Shown: in pieces, positions 1 to 7,927 of the stretch | How positions within the stretch are numbered: position 1 is the first letter of the stretch | How the letters are laid out: every line of letters starts with the position of its first letter | Assembly (NCBI GenBank): GCA_002373085.1 | Contig: DFJP01000092.1 | Span: 1-8,322, forward strand | Origin: Caryophanales bacterium UBA3668 | GTDB taxonomy: Bacteria; Bacillota_I; Bacilli_A; RFN20; CAG-826 | Direction: 5' to 3' | Length of the DNA: 8,322 nucleotides | The notes under the pieces: generated by a model | The model's database searches: none | The model's input: the letters and a program-made list of their open reading frames with translations, nothing else | Told to the model about the DNA's origin: nothing | Position numbers and translations under genes: made by a program

Positions 1-2789
1 ACATTATATACGTATTTCTTCATTTGTCTATTTTTAACGTAATCTAAAGATTTAGTGTCTAAATCAAAATTCTCTAAATAAGCATGTAGTTCAGTACCAA
101 AGTCTAATAAATCAGGGTCTATTTCTTCGTTTATGGATTTGCTCGCTCTTAGGTGAACTCTTTCTTTATATGGAATTTCAATTTGTTTAATTGTAATTTT
201 ATTGACCGATTTCTCTTTTCCAGCGGCCACTACTTCTTCTAATTTATCTGAATAATAGGCGTCGTATTTTTCTAATACATTAGTAATTGAGAGGATTTCT
301 TGCATGTTTTTACTAGCAATTGGTTTGACTAATCTATCTCCTTTATCCTTATGTCCGTTAACGAAAATAATCTTTTCTTTAGCTCTAGTAATCGCAACAT
401 AAAGGAGTCTGATCTTTTCTTCAAAATCTTCTTTCTTTAATTCCTCTTTAATGAGGTGAATGAATAAAGAACTATTTTCAACATTCACTCCTGGGATAAC
501 CGCTCCATAAGTATTAGAGATAAGATAGCTAGTTAATAAATCTTGTCGATTGAATTCTTTAGTAAGTCCAGGATAATAGATAATGCTATATTCAAGTCCT
601 TTGGACTTATGGATATTAATTAAAGTGACAGAATCTTCTTGAGAATCACTATCGCTATAATCAATGTCTTGGTCCATCGCATTTAGGTCATCAAAATATG
701 TAACAAAATCTTCAAGAGTATACCCTAAAGCGTCCATCGATTCTGATAAGGTGATTAGGTGCTCTAATTTATGAACGTTTGGATAATATTGAGTGATTCT
801 ACTAATCGCGGAATAAATATCAAATTCTTCATAAAGTTTTAGTAGGACATCCTTAATAGATGCATATCTTAATGACTCTTTAATTAATTCAATCTTTTGG
901 GCAAATCTTTCATTAAGATAAGTGTTATTCACATGGATGTCATATAAAGTGTCATCTCGATATTCAAATAAGAATGAGCGAGCAACACTAAAATAAGCGT
1001 GTTTATATTCGCTTTCGTATTTATCGATTAACGAATAATGAAGCATCTTAATTAAATTTTTAATTACAAGAGCAACATCGCTCTTAAATAAAGCCTCTTT
1101 TGATTCAACTTTTAATGGAATGTTATAAGTTGAAAATTTACGTCGATATTCATCAAAAGAACCACCACGATCAATGATGATAGCAAAGTCTTTATAGCTA
1201 CAATCTCTAGATGATTTAGTTTTTGGATCATATACCTGATATCTATTCTTAATTTTATTAAGAATATCAATTGCAATAATGTCGATTTCTTTTTCTACTG
1301 TCTCTGAAGCTTTTTCAAAAGAATAGTTATATACTTCAGGAGCGTAAGAACAGGAAGGCTTATTTTCATCGTACTCTTTTCTACCAAATCCAAAATGATG
1401 ACCGTTTGAATAATCGATTTCATTGATGGATTTCACCATGATTTGGGAGAATAACTCGTTAACGAAATTAACGACTTCGCTTCTAGAACGGTAAGAAGTA
1501 TTTAAGTCGATTTCTTTTCCGCCTATTCCTTTTTTATAGTTTTCATATTTTTCTTGAAAGATATGACAATCCGCTCCTCTAAAGCGATAGATTGATTGCT
1601 TAACATCTCCAACCATATAGACATTATTTCTACTAATCGCAGACACTACTGTTTCTTGGATATCATTTGTATCTTGATATTCGTCGATCATGATGTAATC
1701 AAAACGTTTAGATATTTCTTCTTTAATAACTTTGTTATTAAGTAATCTTAAAACAAATCGAGATATATCTCCGAAAGAATAAGCTTCATGTTCCTTTTTA
1801 AAATTGTCTAATTTATTTTCAACTCTAATAGCGAGCTCAATGATTGTTTTAACATATGGCTTAATCGAGAGATACTGTTCTAATATTTCTTCTTTACTAC
1901 CATAATTGTTATCTTTTCCAACTTTGATTTTATCGTTATAGTATTTCGCTATTTTAGCGCGATATTCTTTATCGTCTTCACTAGTTTCGTGATCTATTCC
2001 TCTTGGTTTAGTTGGGAATTTACTCTTGTCTTTATCACTTAAAACCATAAAGAGCTCATCATAACTATTAATCTCAAGAAGACTATCAATCTTTTCGTAA
2101 ATTTGACTTGCGTCATCAGCATCTTCAAGTTCACCCGCTTTTTCTTTAATGAATTCTAAATTGCTCTTTATTTCTTTCATGTAGTCGTTAATCGCGGAAT
2201 CAACCGAATTTAGTGAGAAGAAATCATTTAACAAATGATTAAGATAAGCGTAGTTATCCGCTCGTTTATCAGCTTTTTCAAGTAAAGTAATAATAAAGTC
2301 TTTAATTCCATCTTCGTTTTTAACAACATAAGAATCCACTAAAGAGAGAAAGCCCTTGTCTTCTTTTGAATAGCATTCTTCAAACAATTCATCTAAATAG
2401 TATTTTCTCTTAATAGAGAGAATAGAATTATCGACAATTGTAATATCTTTAGATATTCCAAGTTCATAAAAATATTTCTTAACAAGATATAAAGAGAATG
2501 AATCGAAAGTTTCAATGTGGGAATTATCAACTTCAGTGGCTAAATTAAGGGTTTCTTCATCATCAAGAAGCTTTCCTCTTACACGATTTTTCATTTCCGA
2601 GGCTGCTAAATTAGTGAATGTTAAAACTAAAAACTTATCTAATGTCTTTTCTTCTTTAGCGATACGATAAATTCTTTCAGTTAGTACCGCAGTCTTACCA
2701 CTACCAGCACCTGCAGAGATTAAATAATTTTCCCCTTTAGCCGATATTGCGAGTTCTTGATCACTAGAGAATTGCATTTTTTTACTCAT
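1..2789 (-). CDS. addA: AddA-type ATP-dependent helicase-nuclease subunit (partial; C-terminus beyond left edge)
   Basis: UvrD/RecB-like superfamily 1 helicase, the motor subunit of the AddAB complex that unwinds and resects double-strand ends for RecA-dependent repair. I translated it from the ATG at 2789; the frame stays open to the window edge (929 complete codons). Visible motifs: a Q-motif-like glutamine (Q11), Walker A AGAGSGKT (residues 26-33), motif Ia LTFTNLAASEM, Walker B DEYQD (369-373), motif III GDVKQSIYRFRGAD (394-407), motif IV around Y433-R434, motif V HKSKGLE (727-733) and motif VI YVAITRAKEK (797-806, with R802). After a linker comes GTELHAYLE (898-906), the G-x3-H-x3-E start of the RecB-family PD-(D/E)XK nuclease domain; its catalytic D and K lie outside the window. 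Classical AddA has about 1,200 residues, so roughly the last quarter is missing. The start overlaps the addB stop by 8 bp and has a strong ribosome binding site, implying coupled translation. AddA is favoured over PcrA/UvrD because of the nuclease domain and the addB neighbour. Confidence 0.93.
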   Translation of the reverse strand, partial: MSKKMQFSSDQELAISAKGENYLISAGAGSGKTAVLTERIYRIAKEEKTLDKFLVLTFTNLAASEMKNRVRGKLLDDEETLNLATEVDNSHIETFDSFSLYLVKKYFYELGISKDITIVDNSILSIKRKYYLDELFEECYSKEDKGFLSLVDSYVVKNEDGIKDFIITLLEKADKRADNYAYLNHLLNDFFSLNSVDSAINDYMKEIKSNLEFIKEKAGELEDADDASQIYEKIDSLLEINSYDELFMVLSDKDKSKFPTKPRGIDHETSEDDKEYRAKIAKYYNDKIKVGKDNNYGSKEEILEQYLSIKPYVKTIIELAIRVENKLDNFKKEHEAYSFGDISRFVLRLLNNKVIKEEISKRFDYIMIDEYQDTNDIQETVVSAISRNNVYMVGDVKQSIYRFRGADCHIFQEKYENYKKGIGGKEIDLNTSYRSRSEVVNFVNELFSQIMVKSINEIDYSNGHHFGFGRKEYDENKPSCSYAPEVYNYSFEKASETVEKEIDIIAIDILNKIKNRYQVYDPKTKSSRDCSYKDFAIIIDRGGSFDEYRRKFSTYNIPLKVESKEALFKSDVALVIKNLIKMLHYSLIDKYESEYKHAYFSVARSFLFEYRDDTLYDIHVNNTYLNERFAQKIELIKESLRYASIKDVLLKLYEEFDIYSAISRITQYYPNVHKLEHLITLSESMDALGYTLEDFVTYFDDLNAMDQDIDYSDSDSQEDSVTLINIHKSKGLEYSIIYYPGLTKEFNRQDLLTSYLISNTYGAVIPGVNVENSSLFIHLIKEELKKEDFEEKIRLLYVAITRAKEKIIFVNGHKDKGDRLVKPIASKNMQEILSITNVLEKYDAYYSDKLEEVVAAGKEKSVNKITIKQIEIPYKERVHLRASKSINEEIDPDLLDFGTELHAYLENFDLDTKSLDYVKNRQMKKYVYN

Positions 2790-5082
2790 CAGTATCTTCC
2801 TCCTTCTTTATCGTTCTAAATTGGTTTTTTCTCACAAAGCAAATATCGCGGTATGGACAATATGAACATCCATTAGACCTGTCGTTTAAATAATAAGGAG
2901 AAATAGGGAATTCATTATTCCTTAATCCTTCATCCATTTTGATATATAGTTCATTAACTGTTTTTATGTATTCATCAAAGGCAAAAGCACCGACAAGTGA
3001 CGAACCGCCTTTTAAACTACCATCAGTTTTAAGTGATACTCCGTTTATGAAGCATGATTTGCCATCTATTATCGTTGAATCAATATTCTTAATGACATTA
3101 AAATCTCCTAATGTTTTGCCATTAAGTTTTAAATAAGATGGAATGAGTTCATCATCTTGTTTTTCATTCTTTAAAGAGGATGATAAAACGTTATTAATGT
3201 ATAGTCCAATAACAGTAAAATCTTTAAAGTCTTTACTATTAGAAGTTAATAAAGCATAGGTTGGTAATTGAGTGCTTAATCCATATTCAATATTAGAGTC
3301 ATCAAATTTAGTTCCACCGGTTTTATAATCGATGCAAATAAGATATTTGTTATCTAAAACAACAAGGTTATCTATTCTTCCTTCTAATAATGTGTTTTTA
3401 TTTAATTGATAAGTAAGCTTTTTCTCATTATATATTTTTGGGTTTGTGTAATATTTTTCTCTTTCTTTTATCGCATTAATTGCTTCTTCAATTTGTCTTT
3501 TTACATTATGAGTAATGATGTATCTTTCTGACGCTTTTAACTCACTATTATCTACTAAAGAGCGGAATTCCTGCTCAAAATTGAAGCTTTCATTTCTAAA
3601 ATTTTCAAACATGTTATGAGCAATATTTCCTAAAGTCATGTTGTATGAAGTCTCAATTTGATCAATCTTCACTACTCTTTCTAAATAATAATGGAAAGGG
3701 CATTCTGAATAGAGGTTTAAAGAGGTAGTAGATAAACCAATTTTACTATTTTGATTATAAGCATTTACCTTATAGGTATATGAATTAGAGTAAGTATTGT
3801 AATCAATATCAATAACATCTCTAACTTTAAAGAAATCTTCTCCTCTTTCTTTATATAAAAATTCCATGTCTTTGAGGTTTGTGTAGATGAGTTTAAGGAC
3901 CTTTTCAGAATAGAAATTATCACTTAGTTTTGGATAAGAGACATCTAGAGCCAATTTTCGACTAATTGGAGAAAGGAAACACTCCCCTTCTTTACTTTTT
4001 TGACTAAAGGAAAAGATGAATTCATTATTCGATTTAAATAAAGATAATAAAGAGAGCTCATCAATTCTGGTTTTGTCTTTACTATTTAACCTATTTATTG
4101 AGTGTAATTCATCATCGCTTAAATAATGATCATCTTTAAATACTTTTGGATAATTCCCTTGGGCAAAACCCATAACAAAGACGACTTTGTTTTTCTTATA
4201 TAGAAGTGAATCATATACATCAATTGCCCCATCATAAAGAGGTGAATATATCTTCTTTTCTTTAAATTTATTAATTAGGTAATCAAGCTCAATTTCAAAA
4301 GAAACATCCTCTAAAATATTAGAGTTCACTAAATCTTCAATTTCTATGTATAGAGGGTCATCTTTCATTTTTTCTTTTAATAGCTCTAAAGATAATGAAA
4401 GATCTTTATTTTCTTTATATAACTTTAAGAATTCTTTAACTCCACCAGTGATATAAAGTGATTCACTATTTTGAATATTAATTTGATAGCCAAATAATAA
4501 AGAGAATTTTCTTAGATAATAGTCATAGATTTTGTTTCTGCGATAGATATAAATATCTTTGATATTTGTGCCTTTATCTAGTAAAGAAGCAATTTCGTTT
4601 AATACATAATAAACTTCGTCTTCAATTTTATCGAAACAGTATAGAGGATGACTCTTACTATTATCCGTTTCATCTTTATAGGAATAGGAAATATGTAAAT
4701 TATCTAAGATAAATCTTAATTCAGTATCTTCCTTTGGATATCCGATAATTTCAATGTTAGTCCCGCTTAGTTCGCTTTCTAGAGGGACATAAAGTAACTC
4801 TTTCTTTAATAGTTCTTCTTTCAAAGAATATAAAAAATGAATTTTAGGATTTAAAGAATCACTATTAACGAATGTCAAATCTTGTAGATAAGTTCTTGCG
4901 ACTTCATAGCTATATCCTTTTTCTTTCATTAAATAGATTAAGGAGTCGCTATTCTGAGTTGGATATAAATATTTAACAAGCTCTTCTTTACAGATTAATT
5001 TGACATTTAAAAAGAGATTTTCCTTTCTTAAGGCCACTAATAAATCTTTATGTATACTTCTAGGAGCAACAACAAATTTCAT
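2782..5082 (-). CDS. addB: Shortened AddB/RexB-type Fe-S PD-(D/E)XK exonuclease subunit
   Basis: Partner subunit of AddA, expected to supply the nuclease acting on the second DNA strand in end resection. Length is 766 residues, against about 1,100-1,170 in classical AddB/RexB. The first 450 residues look like a degenerate UvrD-type helicase: VVFVMGFAQGNYP (300-312) matches the G-x3-G-x2-P segment typical of AddB, followed by LSDDEL (321-326). The N-terminus (MKFVVAPRS) sits where other AddB proteins carry a P-loop, but no G-x4-GK(S/T) is present. The nuclease domain is intact: GNIAHNMFE (485-493, H489 and E493), GRID (568-571), IDYKTG (584-589, D585 and K587) and QLPTYA (605-610). Four cysteines, C461 plus the C-x2-C-x5-C triplet at 739, 742 and 748, match the AddB 4Fe-4S staple around the nuclease. 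The ATG at 5082 is the only sensible start: no GTG, TTG or CTG start follows the upstream in-frame stop except one CTA-containing stretch without a start, and the next Met is residue 52. It lacks a Shine-Dalgarno site. Confidence 0.88.
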   Translation of the reverse strand: MKFVVAPRSIHKDLLVALRKENLFLNVKLICKEELVKYLYPTQNSDSLIYLMKEKGYSYEVARTYLQDLTFVNSDSLNPKIHFLYSLKEELLKKELLYVPLESELSGTNIEIIGYPKEDTELRFILDNLHISYSYKDETDNSKSHPLYCFDKIEDEVYYVLNEIASLLDKGTNIKDIYIYRRNKIYDYYLRKFSLLFGYQINIQNSESLYITGGVKEFLKLYKENKDLSLSLELLKEKMKDDPLYIEIEDLVNSNILEDVSFEIELDYLINKFKEKKIYSPLYDGAIDVYDSLLYKKNKVVFVMGFAQGNYPKVFKDDHYLSDDELHSINRLNSKDKTRIDELSLLSLFKSNNEFIFSFSQKSKEGECFLSPISRKLALDVSYPKLSDNFYSEKVLKLIYTNLKDMEFLYKERGEDFFKVRDVIDIDYNTYSNSYTYKVNAYNQNSKIGLSTTSLNLYSECPFHYYLERVVKIDQIETSYNMTLGNIAHNMFENFRNESFNFEQEFRSLVDNSELKASERYIITHNVKRQIEEAINAIKEREKYYTNPKIYNEKKLTYQLNKNTLLEGRIDNLVVLDNKYLICIDYKTGGTKFDDSNIEYGLSTQLPTYALLTSNSKDFKDFTVIGLYINNVLSSSLKNEKQDDELIPSYLKLNGKTLGDFNVIKNIDSTIIDGKSCFINGVSLKTDGSLKGGSSLVGAFAFDEYIKTVNELYIKMDEGLRNNEFPISPYYLNDRSNGCSYCPYRDICFVRKNQFRTIKKEEDTDE
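2798..2805 (-). promoter_or_regulatory. Strong Shine-Dalgarno site for addA, inside the 3' end of addB
   Basis: The minus strand reads AAGGAGGA, with 8 nt between it and the addA ATG at 2787-2789. It lies within the last codons of addB, where it contributes to the acidic and lysine-rich tail. It fixes the addA start and contrasts with addB itself, which has no such site. Confidence 0.85.
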
Positions 5083-5088
5083 ATTAAT

Positions 5089-5117
5089 ATTATAGATTTT
5101 GGCTATAAAAAAATCAA
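5089..5117 (-). promoter_or_regulatory. Predicted sigma-A-type promoter for addBA, giving a leaderless transcript
   Basis: On the minus strand a TTGATT -35 box (5112-5117, four of six consensus bases) is separated by exactly 17 bp from a perfect TATAAT -10 box (5089-5094). Six bases separate the -10 from the addB ATG, so the usual spacing places +1 at 5082, the A of the start codon. There is no Shine-Dalgarno-like purine run in between. The -35 overlaps the terminator of the upstream unit. The boxes and spacing are seen directly; activity and start site are inferred. Confidence 0.6.
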
Positions 5118-5139
5118 ATAGGGGTAATACCCCTATTTG
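5107..5139 (-). terminator. Rho-independent terminator after glpK
   Basis: An inverted repeat with 10-bp arms (5115-5124 and 5130-5139; CAAATAGGGG on the left arm) encloses a 5-nt loop TAATA; four G-C pairs sit next to the loop. The two innermost loop bases on each side are also complementary, making the DNA repeat 12 bp with a single central base. On the minus strand the hairpin is followed by one A and then seven T residues (5107-5113), the classic order for termination. On the plus strand the following sequence is only A/T-mixed and no gene points that way. It closes the mrp-aminopeptidase-glpK unit 27 bp after the glpK stop. Confidence 0.9.
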
Positions 5140-5165
5140 TATTTATATTTGATATTTTGTTTATT

Positions 5166-6641
5166 TTATTTAAACATTCTGGTGACTTCAACAGCCTTCT
5201 TCCAACCTGAGTAGAACTTCTCACGATCTTCTTCACTCATCATTGGTTCAAAGAGCTTTTGGCAATGGTGAATGCTCTTAATGTGGTCTAAGTTTTTGTA
5301 GTACTTACTTGATAAGCCCGCTAAGAAGGCAGCACCTAAAGCAGTAGTTTGTAGGCATTCAGGAAGATCGATTTTGGCATTTAAGATGTCACTCTGGAAT
5401 TGCATTAAGAAGTTATTAGCGGTTGCTCCACCATCAACTCTTAAAGTTGTAATCTTTAACCCTGTATCATTTTGCATGACTTCAAAGACGTCTTTGCATT
5501 GATAGGCAATTGACTCTAATGAGGCTCTCACAAAATGTCTATTATCAGTGTTTCTAGTTAAACCAAAGACTGCTCCACGAGCTTCATCATCCCAATAAGG
5601 TGTTCCTAAGCCAACAAAGGCTGGGACAATATATACTCCATGAGTATCTCGACATCCGCTAGCGAGTTTTTCACTATCAGAAGAATGTTCTAATAGTTTC
5701 ATTTTATCTCTAAGCCATTGGACAACTGCTCCACCGATAAAGACAGATCCTTCTAAAGCGTATGTAACTTTGTTACCAATCTTCCAAGCAACTGTTGTGA
5801 GTAAGCCACTTTCAGAAAAAGTGATCTTTTGACCAATATTCATTAACATAAAGCAACCAGTGCCATATGTATTTTTGCTTTCACCAGCTTCAAAGCAAGA
5901 TTGTCCGAATAAAGCAGCTTGTTGGTCACCAGCTACTCCATGAATATGGACGTTCTTCGAGAAGAAGGTTGCTGGTCCATAATCATACGAAGAAGGTAAG
6001 ACTTCTGGAAGCATCTTCATTGGAACATCAAATAATTTGCATAGTTCCTCATCCCACTCAAGAGTGTTGATATTAAGTAACATTGTTCTACTAGCATTAC
6101 TAACATCAGTGGCGTGAACCTTTCCTTTAGTCATACGGAAAATAATCCACGAATCAATTGTGCCAAATAAAAGTTCGCCTTTTTCTGCTCTTTCTTTACT
6201 ACCTTTATTGTGGTCTAAGATAAATTTAATTTTGCTAGCAGAGAAATATGGGTTTATTAATAAACCGGTTTTCTTATGGATGTAATCTTTTTTATCTTCA
6301 AAAGCATCGCATATATCAGCAGATTGACGGGATTGCCACACAATTGCGTTACAAATAGGCATACCGGTTTTCTTATCCCAAACAACTGTTGTTTCTCTTT
6401 GGTTAGTAATACCAATAGAGTCGATGCTATCCCAAGAAATGTTTTGTTTAACCAAAACAGCATTAACAACATTAATGACGCTAACCCAAATCGCAAGAGC
6501 GTCAACTTCTACCCAGCCAGAATGTGGGAATAAACAGTCGACTTCTTCTTGGACCATGTTCACAACAACACCTTTTTTATCGATTAATAAAGCACGTGTT
6601 GATGTTGTTCCTTGGTCGATTGATAAAATAAATTTTTCCAT
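5166..6641 (-). CDS. glpK: Glycerol kinase
   Basis: Cytoplasmic FGGY-family kinase that converts glycerol and ATP to sn-glycerol 3-phosphate for lipid synthesis and glycolytic use. At 491 residues it is full length (family about 500). Seen in order: the N-terminal phosphate loop DQGTTSTR (9-16), GITNQRETT (77-85, with the glycerol-binding R82 and E83), PYFSASK (131-137, Y132), GTIDSW (160-165), the first FGGY signature region NASRTML (182-188), GVAGDQQAALFGQ (235-247, with D239 as catalytic base and Q240), NTYGTGCFML (257-266), and the second signature region GTPYWDDEARGAVFGLTR (346-363). The C-terminal GWKKAV is also typical. T225 occupies the position (14 residues before D239) where related Gram-positive enzymes have the histidine phosphorylated by HPr. 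The start has a Shine-Dalgarno site and lies 20 bp after the aminopeptidase stop. No glycerol facilitator or glycerol 3-phosphate oxidase/dehydrogenase gene is in the window. Confidence 0.97.
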   Translation of the reverse strand: MEKFILSIDQGTTSTRALLIDKKGVVVNMVQEEVDCLFPHSGWVEVDALAIWVSVINVVNAVLVKQNISWDSIDSIGITNQRETTVVWDKKTGMPICNAIVWQSRQSADICDAFEDKKDYIHKKTGLLINPYFSASKIKFILDHNKGSKERAEKGELLFGTIDSWIIFRMTKGKVHATDVSNASRTMLLNINTLEWDEELCKLFDVPMKMLPEVLPSSYDYGPATFFSKNVHIHGVAGDQQAALFGQSCFEAGESKNTYGTGCFMLMNIGQKITFSESGLLTTVAWKIGNKVTYALEGSVFIGGAVVQWLRDKMKLLEHSSDSEKLASGCRDTHGVYIVPAFVGLGTPYWDDEARGAVFGLTRNTDNRHFVRASLESIAYQCKDVFEVMQNDTGLKITTLRVDGGATANNFLMQFQSDILNAKIDLPECLQTTALGAAFLAGLSSKYYKNLDHIKSIHHCQKLFEPMMSEEDREKFYSGWKKAVEVTRMFK

Positions 6642-6650
6642 TTCAATTCA

Positions 6651-6657
6651 TCCTTTT
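6651..6657 (-). promoter_or_regulatory. Shine-Dalgarno site for glpK
   Basis: The minus strand reads AAAAGGA with 9 nt between it and the glpK ATG. It fills most of the 20-bp gap after the aminopeptidase stop, leaving no room for a separate promoter there, so glpK is most simply read through from the upstream genes. Confidence 0.75.
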
Positions 6658-6661
6658 GTGA

Positions 6662-7927
6662 TTAGTATTTTCTATTCTTCAAGAGTCTTTCGACATCATC
6701 GATTTCTTTTTTAATACCTCTAGAAAGGTTTCGTGAACCTGTTTCTGTGACTAAGACATCGTCTTCGATTCTCACTCCAATATTTAATTCTGGGAAATAT
6801 AATCCAGGTTCAACAGTTACGACATTGCCTGGTTTAAGTGGACGAGAACGTTCTCCGACATCATGAGTATCTAAGCCTAAGAAATGGGAGACATTATGAA
6901 TATAATATTTTGCAATTTCTTCTTCATTTTTGATTAAACCTAATCTCATTGATTCTTTTTTGAGGTTTTCAATTGCAAAGGCTTGTAAATCCGCGATAGT
7001 TAAACCTGGTTTTACATATTCGATAACTGCTTTATTAGTGTTTAAAACAGCCTCATATACTTTTCTTTGCAAATCACTAAATTTGCCATTAATTGGATAA
7101 GTACGTGAAATATCTGCGCAATAACCATTAGAGCGATAGCCTAAGTCAAAGAGAATTAAATCTCCATCCTTAAGGACTCCTTCTTGTTGGGCAATTGGAT
7201 GATGCATGATTGTTGCATCTTTTCCTGCTGCAACAATAGTTTCAAAAGAGAGTTTACGACGATTATGAGTTCTACCGAAATATTCAAAGCGGTCGCTTAA
7301 TTCGTGTTCACGCATTCCAACTTCATAATTCGCAAGAAGATCATTAATACCAGTGTTTGTGGCGTTAATTGCTTCTTCTAATTCTTTAATCTCATATTCG
7401 GATTTAACAGTTCTTAAATCAACGATTAATGGATAGATGTTTTGAATCTCAAGAGATGGATATTTTTCTTTTAATTCATTAGCGTACACTTGAGTGGAAG
7501 TGTTCTTTGAAATTTTAATTTCATCAGAAAGATCAATTAATAGCTTATCAATCTTGCCATAAGCATTATCAGTGGCCGCTAAAGCCATCTCTAACATCGA
7601 ATCAAAAGTAGAGGAAGAATAGACATTAGTTAAAGAAGAGATTTCACTTGCTTCTTCAAAAGATAATCTTTTACCAGTCCATCTTTCTTTGACTTCATCA
7701 TGGTCATCAAGGAAAAGATAAATCTTTTTCTCGCCTGGGCATTTAACAAACATTAACGCTGAATGTTCTTGTTCGATTCCGGTTAAATAGAAGAAATTTC
7801 TATTTGCAAAGAATAAGTAATAATCATCTTCGCTTCTAATTTTAGAAACACCAGAAAAGAGAAGAGAAACAGAATTCTCTGGAAGAATATCAAACAATTT
7901 TCTTCTTCTTAATTCAAATTCGCTCAT
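6662..7927 (-). CDS. Xaa-Pro aminopeptidase (M24 metallopeptidase)
   Basis: Cytoplasmic aminopeptidase that removes the N-terminal residue from peptides with proline in the second position. It has 421 residues, in the usual range for bacterial PepP-type enzymes. Residues about 1-135 match the AMP_N domain (FFYLTG at 45-50 and the following strands), and about 170-405 form the pita-bread catalytic fold. All five metal ligands are visible: D261 and D272 in FDLGYRSNGYCADISRTYP, H348 in VSHFLGLDTHDVG, E373 in TVEPGLYFP and E387 in GVRIEDD. The second-shell histidines H243 (MHHP) and H355 (THDVG) are also present. The 11-residue spacing between the two aspartates equals that in E. coli PepP. No signal peptide or membrane segment is seen. 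The ATG overlaps the mrp stop as ATGA and has a strong Shine-Dalgarno site, so the two genes are probably translationally coupled. A prolidase is a possible alternative, but the AMP_N domain plus the C-terminal pattern favours an aminopeptidase. Confidence 0.92.
   Translation of the reverse strand: MSEFELRRRKLFDILPENSVSLLFSGVSKIRSEDDYYLFFANRNFFYLTGIEQEHSALMFVKCPGEKKIYLFLDDHDEVKERWTGKRLSFEEASEISSLTNVYSSSTFDSMLEMALAATDNAYGKIDKLLIDLSDEIKISKNTSTQVYANELKEKYPSLEIQNIYPLIVDLRTVKSEYEIKELEEAINATNTGINDLLANYEVGMREHELSDRFEYFGRTHNRRKLSFETIVAAGKDATIMHHPIAQQEGVLKDGDLILFDLGYRSNGYCADISRTYPINGKFSDLQRKVYEAVLNTNKAVIEYVKPGLTIADLQAFAIENLKKESMRLGLIKNEEEIAKYYIHNVSHFLGLDTHDVGERSRPLKPGNVVTVEPGLYFPELNIGVRIEDDVLVTETGSRNLSRGIKKEIDDVERLLKNRKY

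Noticed and set aside
2939..3136. Plus-strand open frame of 65 codons
   Set aside because: It lies wholly opposite the conserved addB nuclease region, has no ribosome binding site I can see and resembles no known protein.
1..5082. A new phage-defence nuclease-helicase system
   Set aside because: The pair has the order, 8-bp overlap and motifs of AddB-AddA; the reduced AddB is unusual, but nothing else nearby points to a defence island.
5142..5170. Alternative promoter with TATAAA (5142-5147) that would transcribe the hairpin as an addB leader or attenuator
   Set aside because: At 17-bp spacing the -35 position reads AATAAA, a poor match, and the hairpin with its T-run is better explained as the glpK terminator.
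5867..6070. Plus-strand open frame of 67 codons
   Set aside because: It is antisense to the catalytic GDQQAALFGQ region of glpK and is explained by the coding constraint on the opposite strand.
6257..6714. Several open frames on both strands within and around the start of glpK
   Set aside because: They are other-frame readings of the well-conserved glycerol kinase and the end of the aminopeptidase; composition and lack of start signals argue against them.
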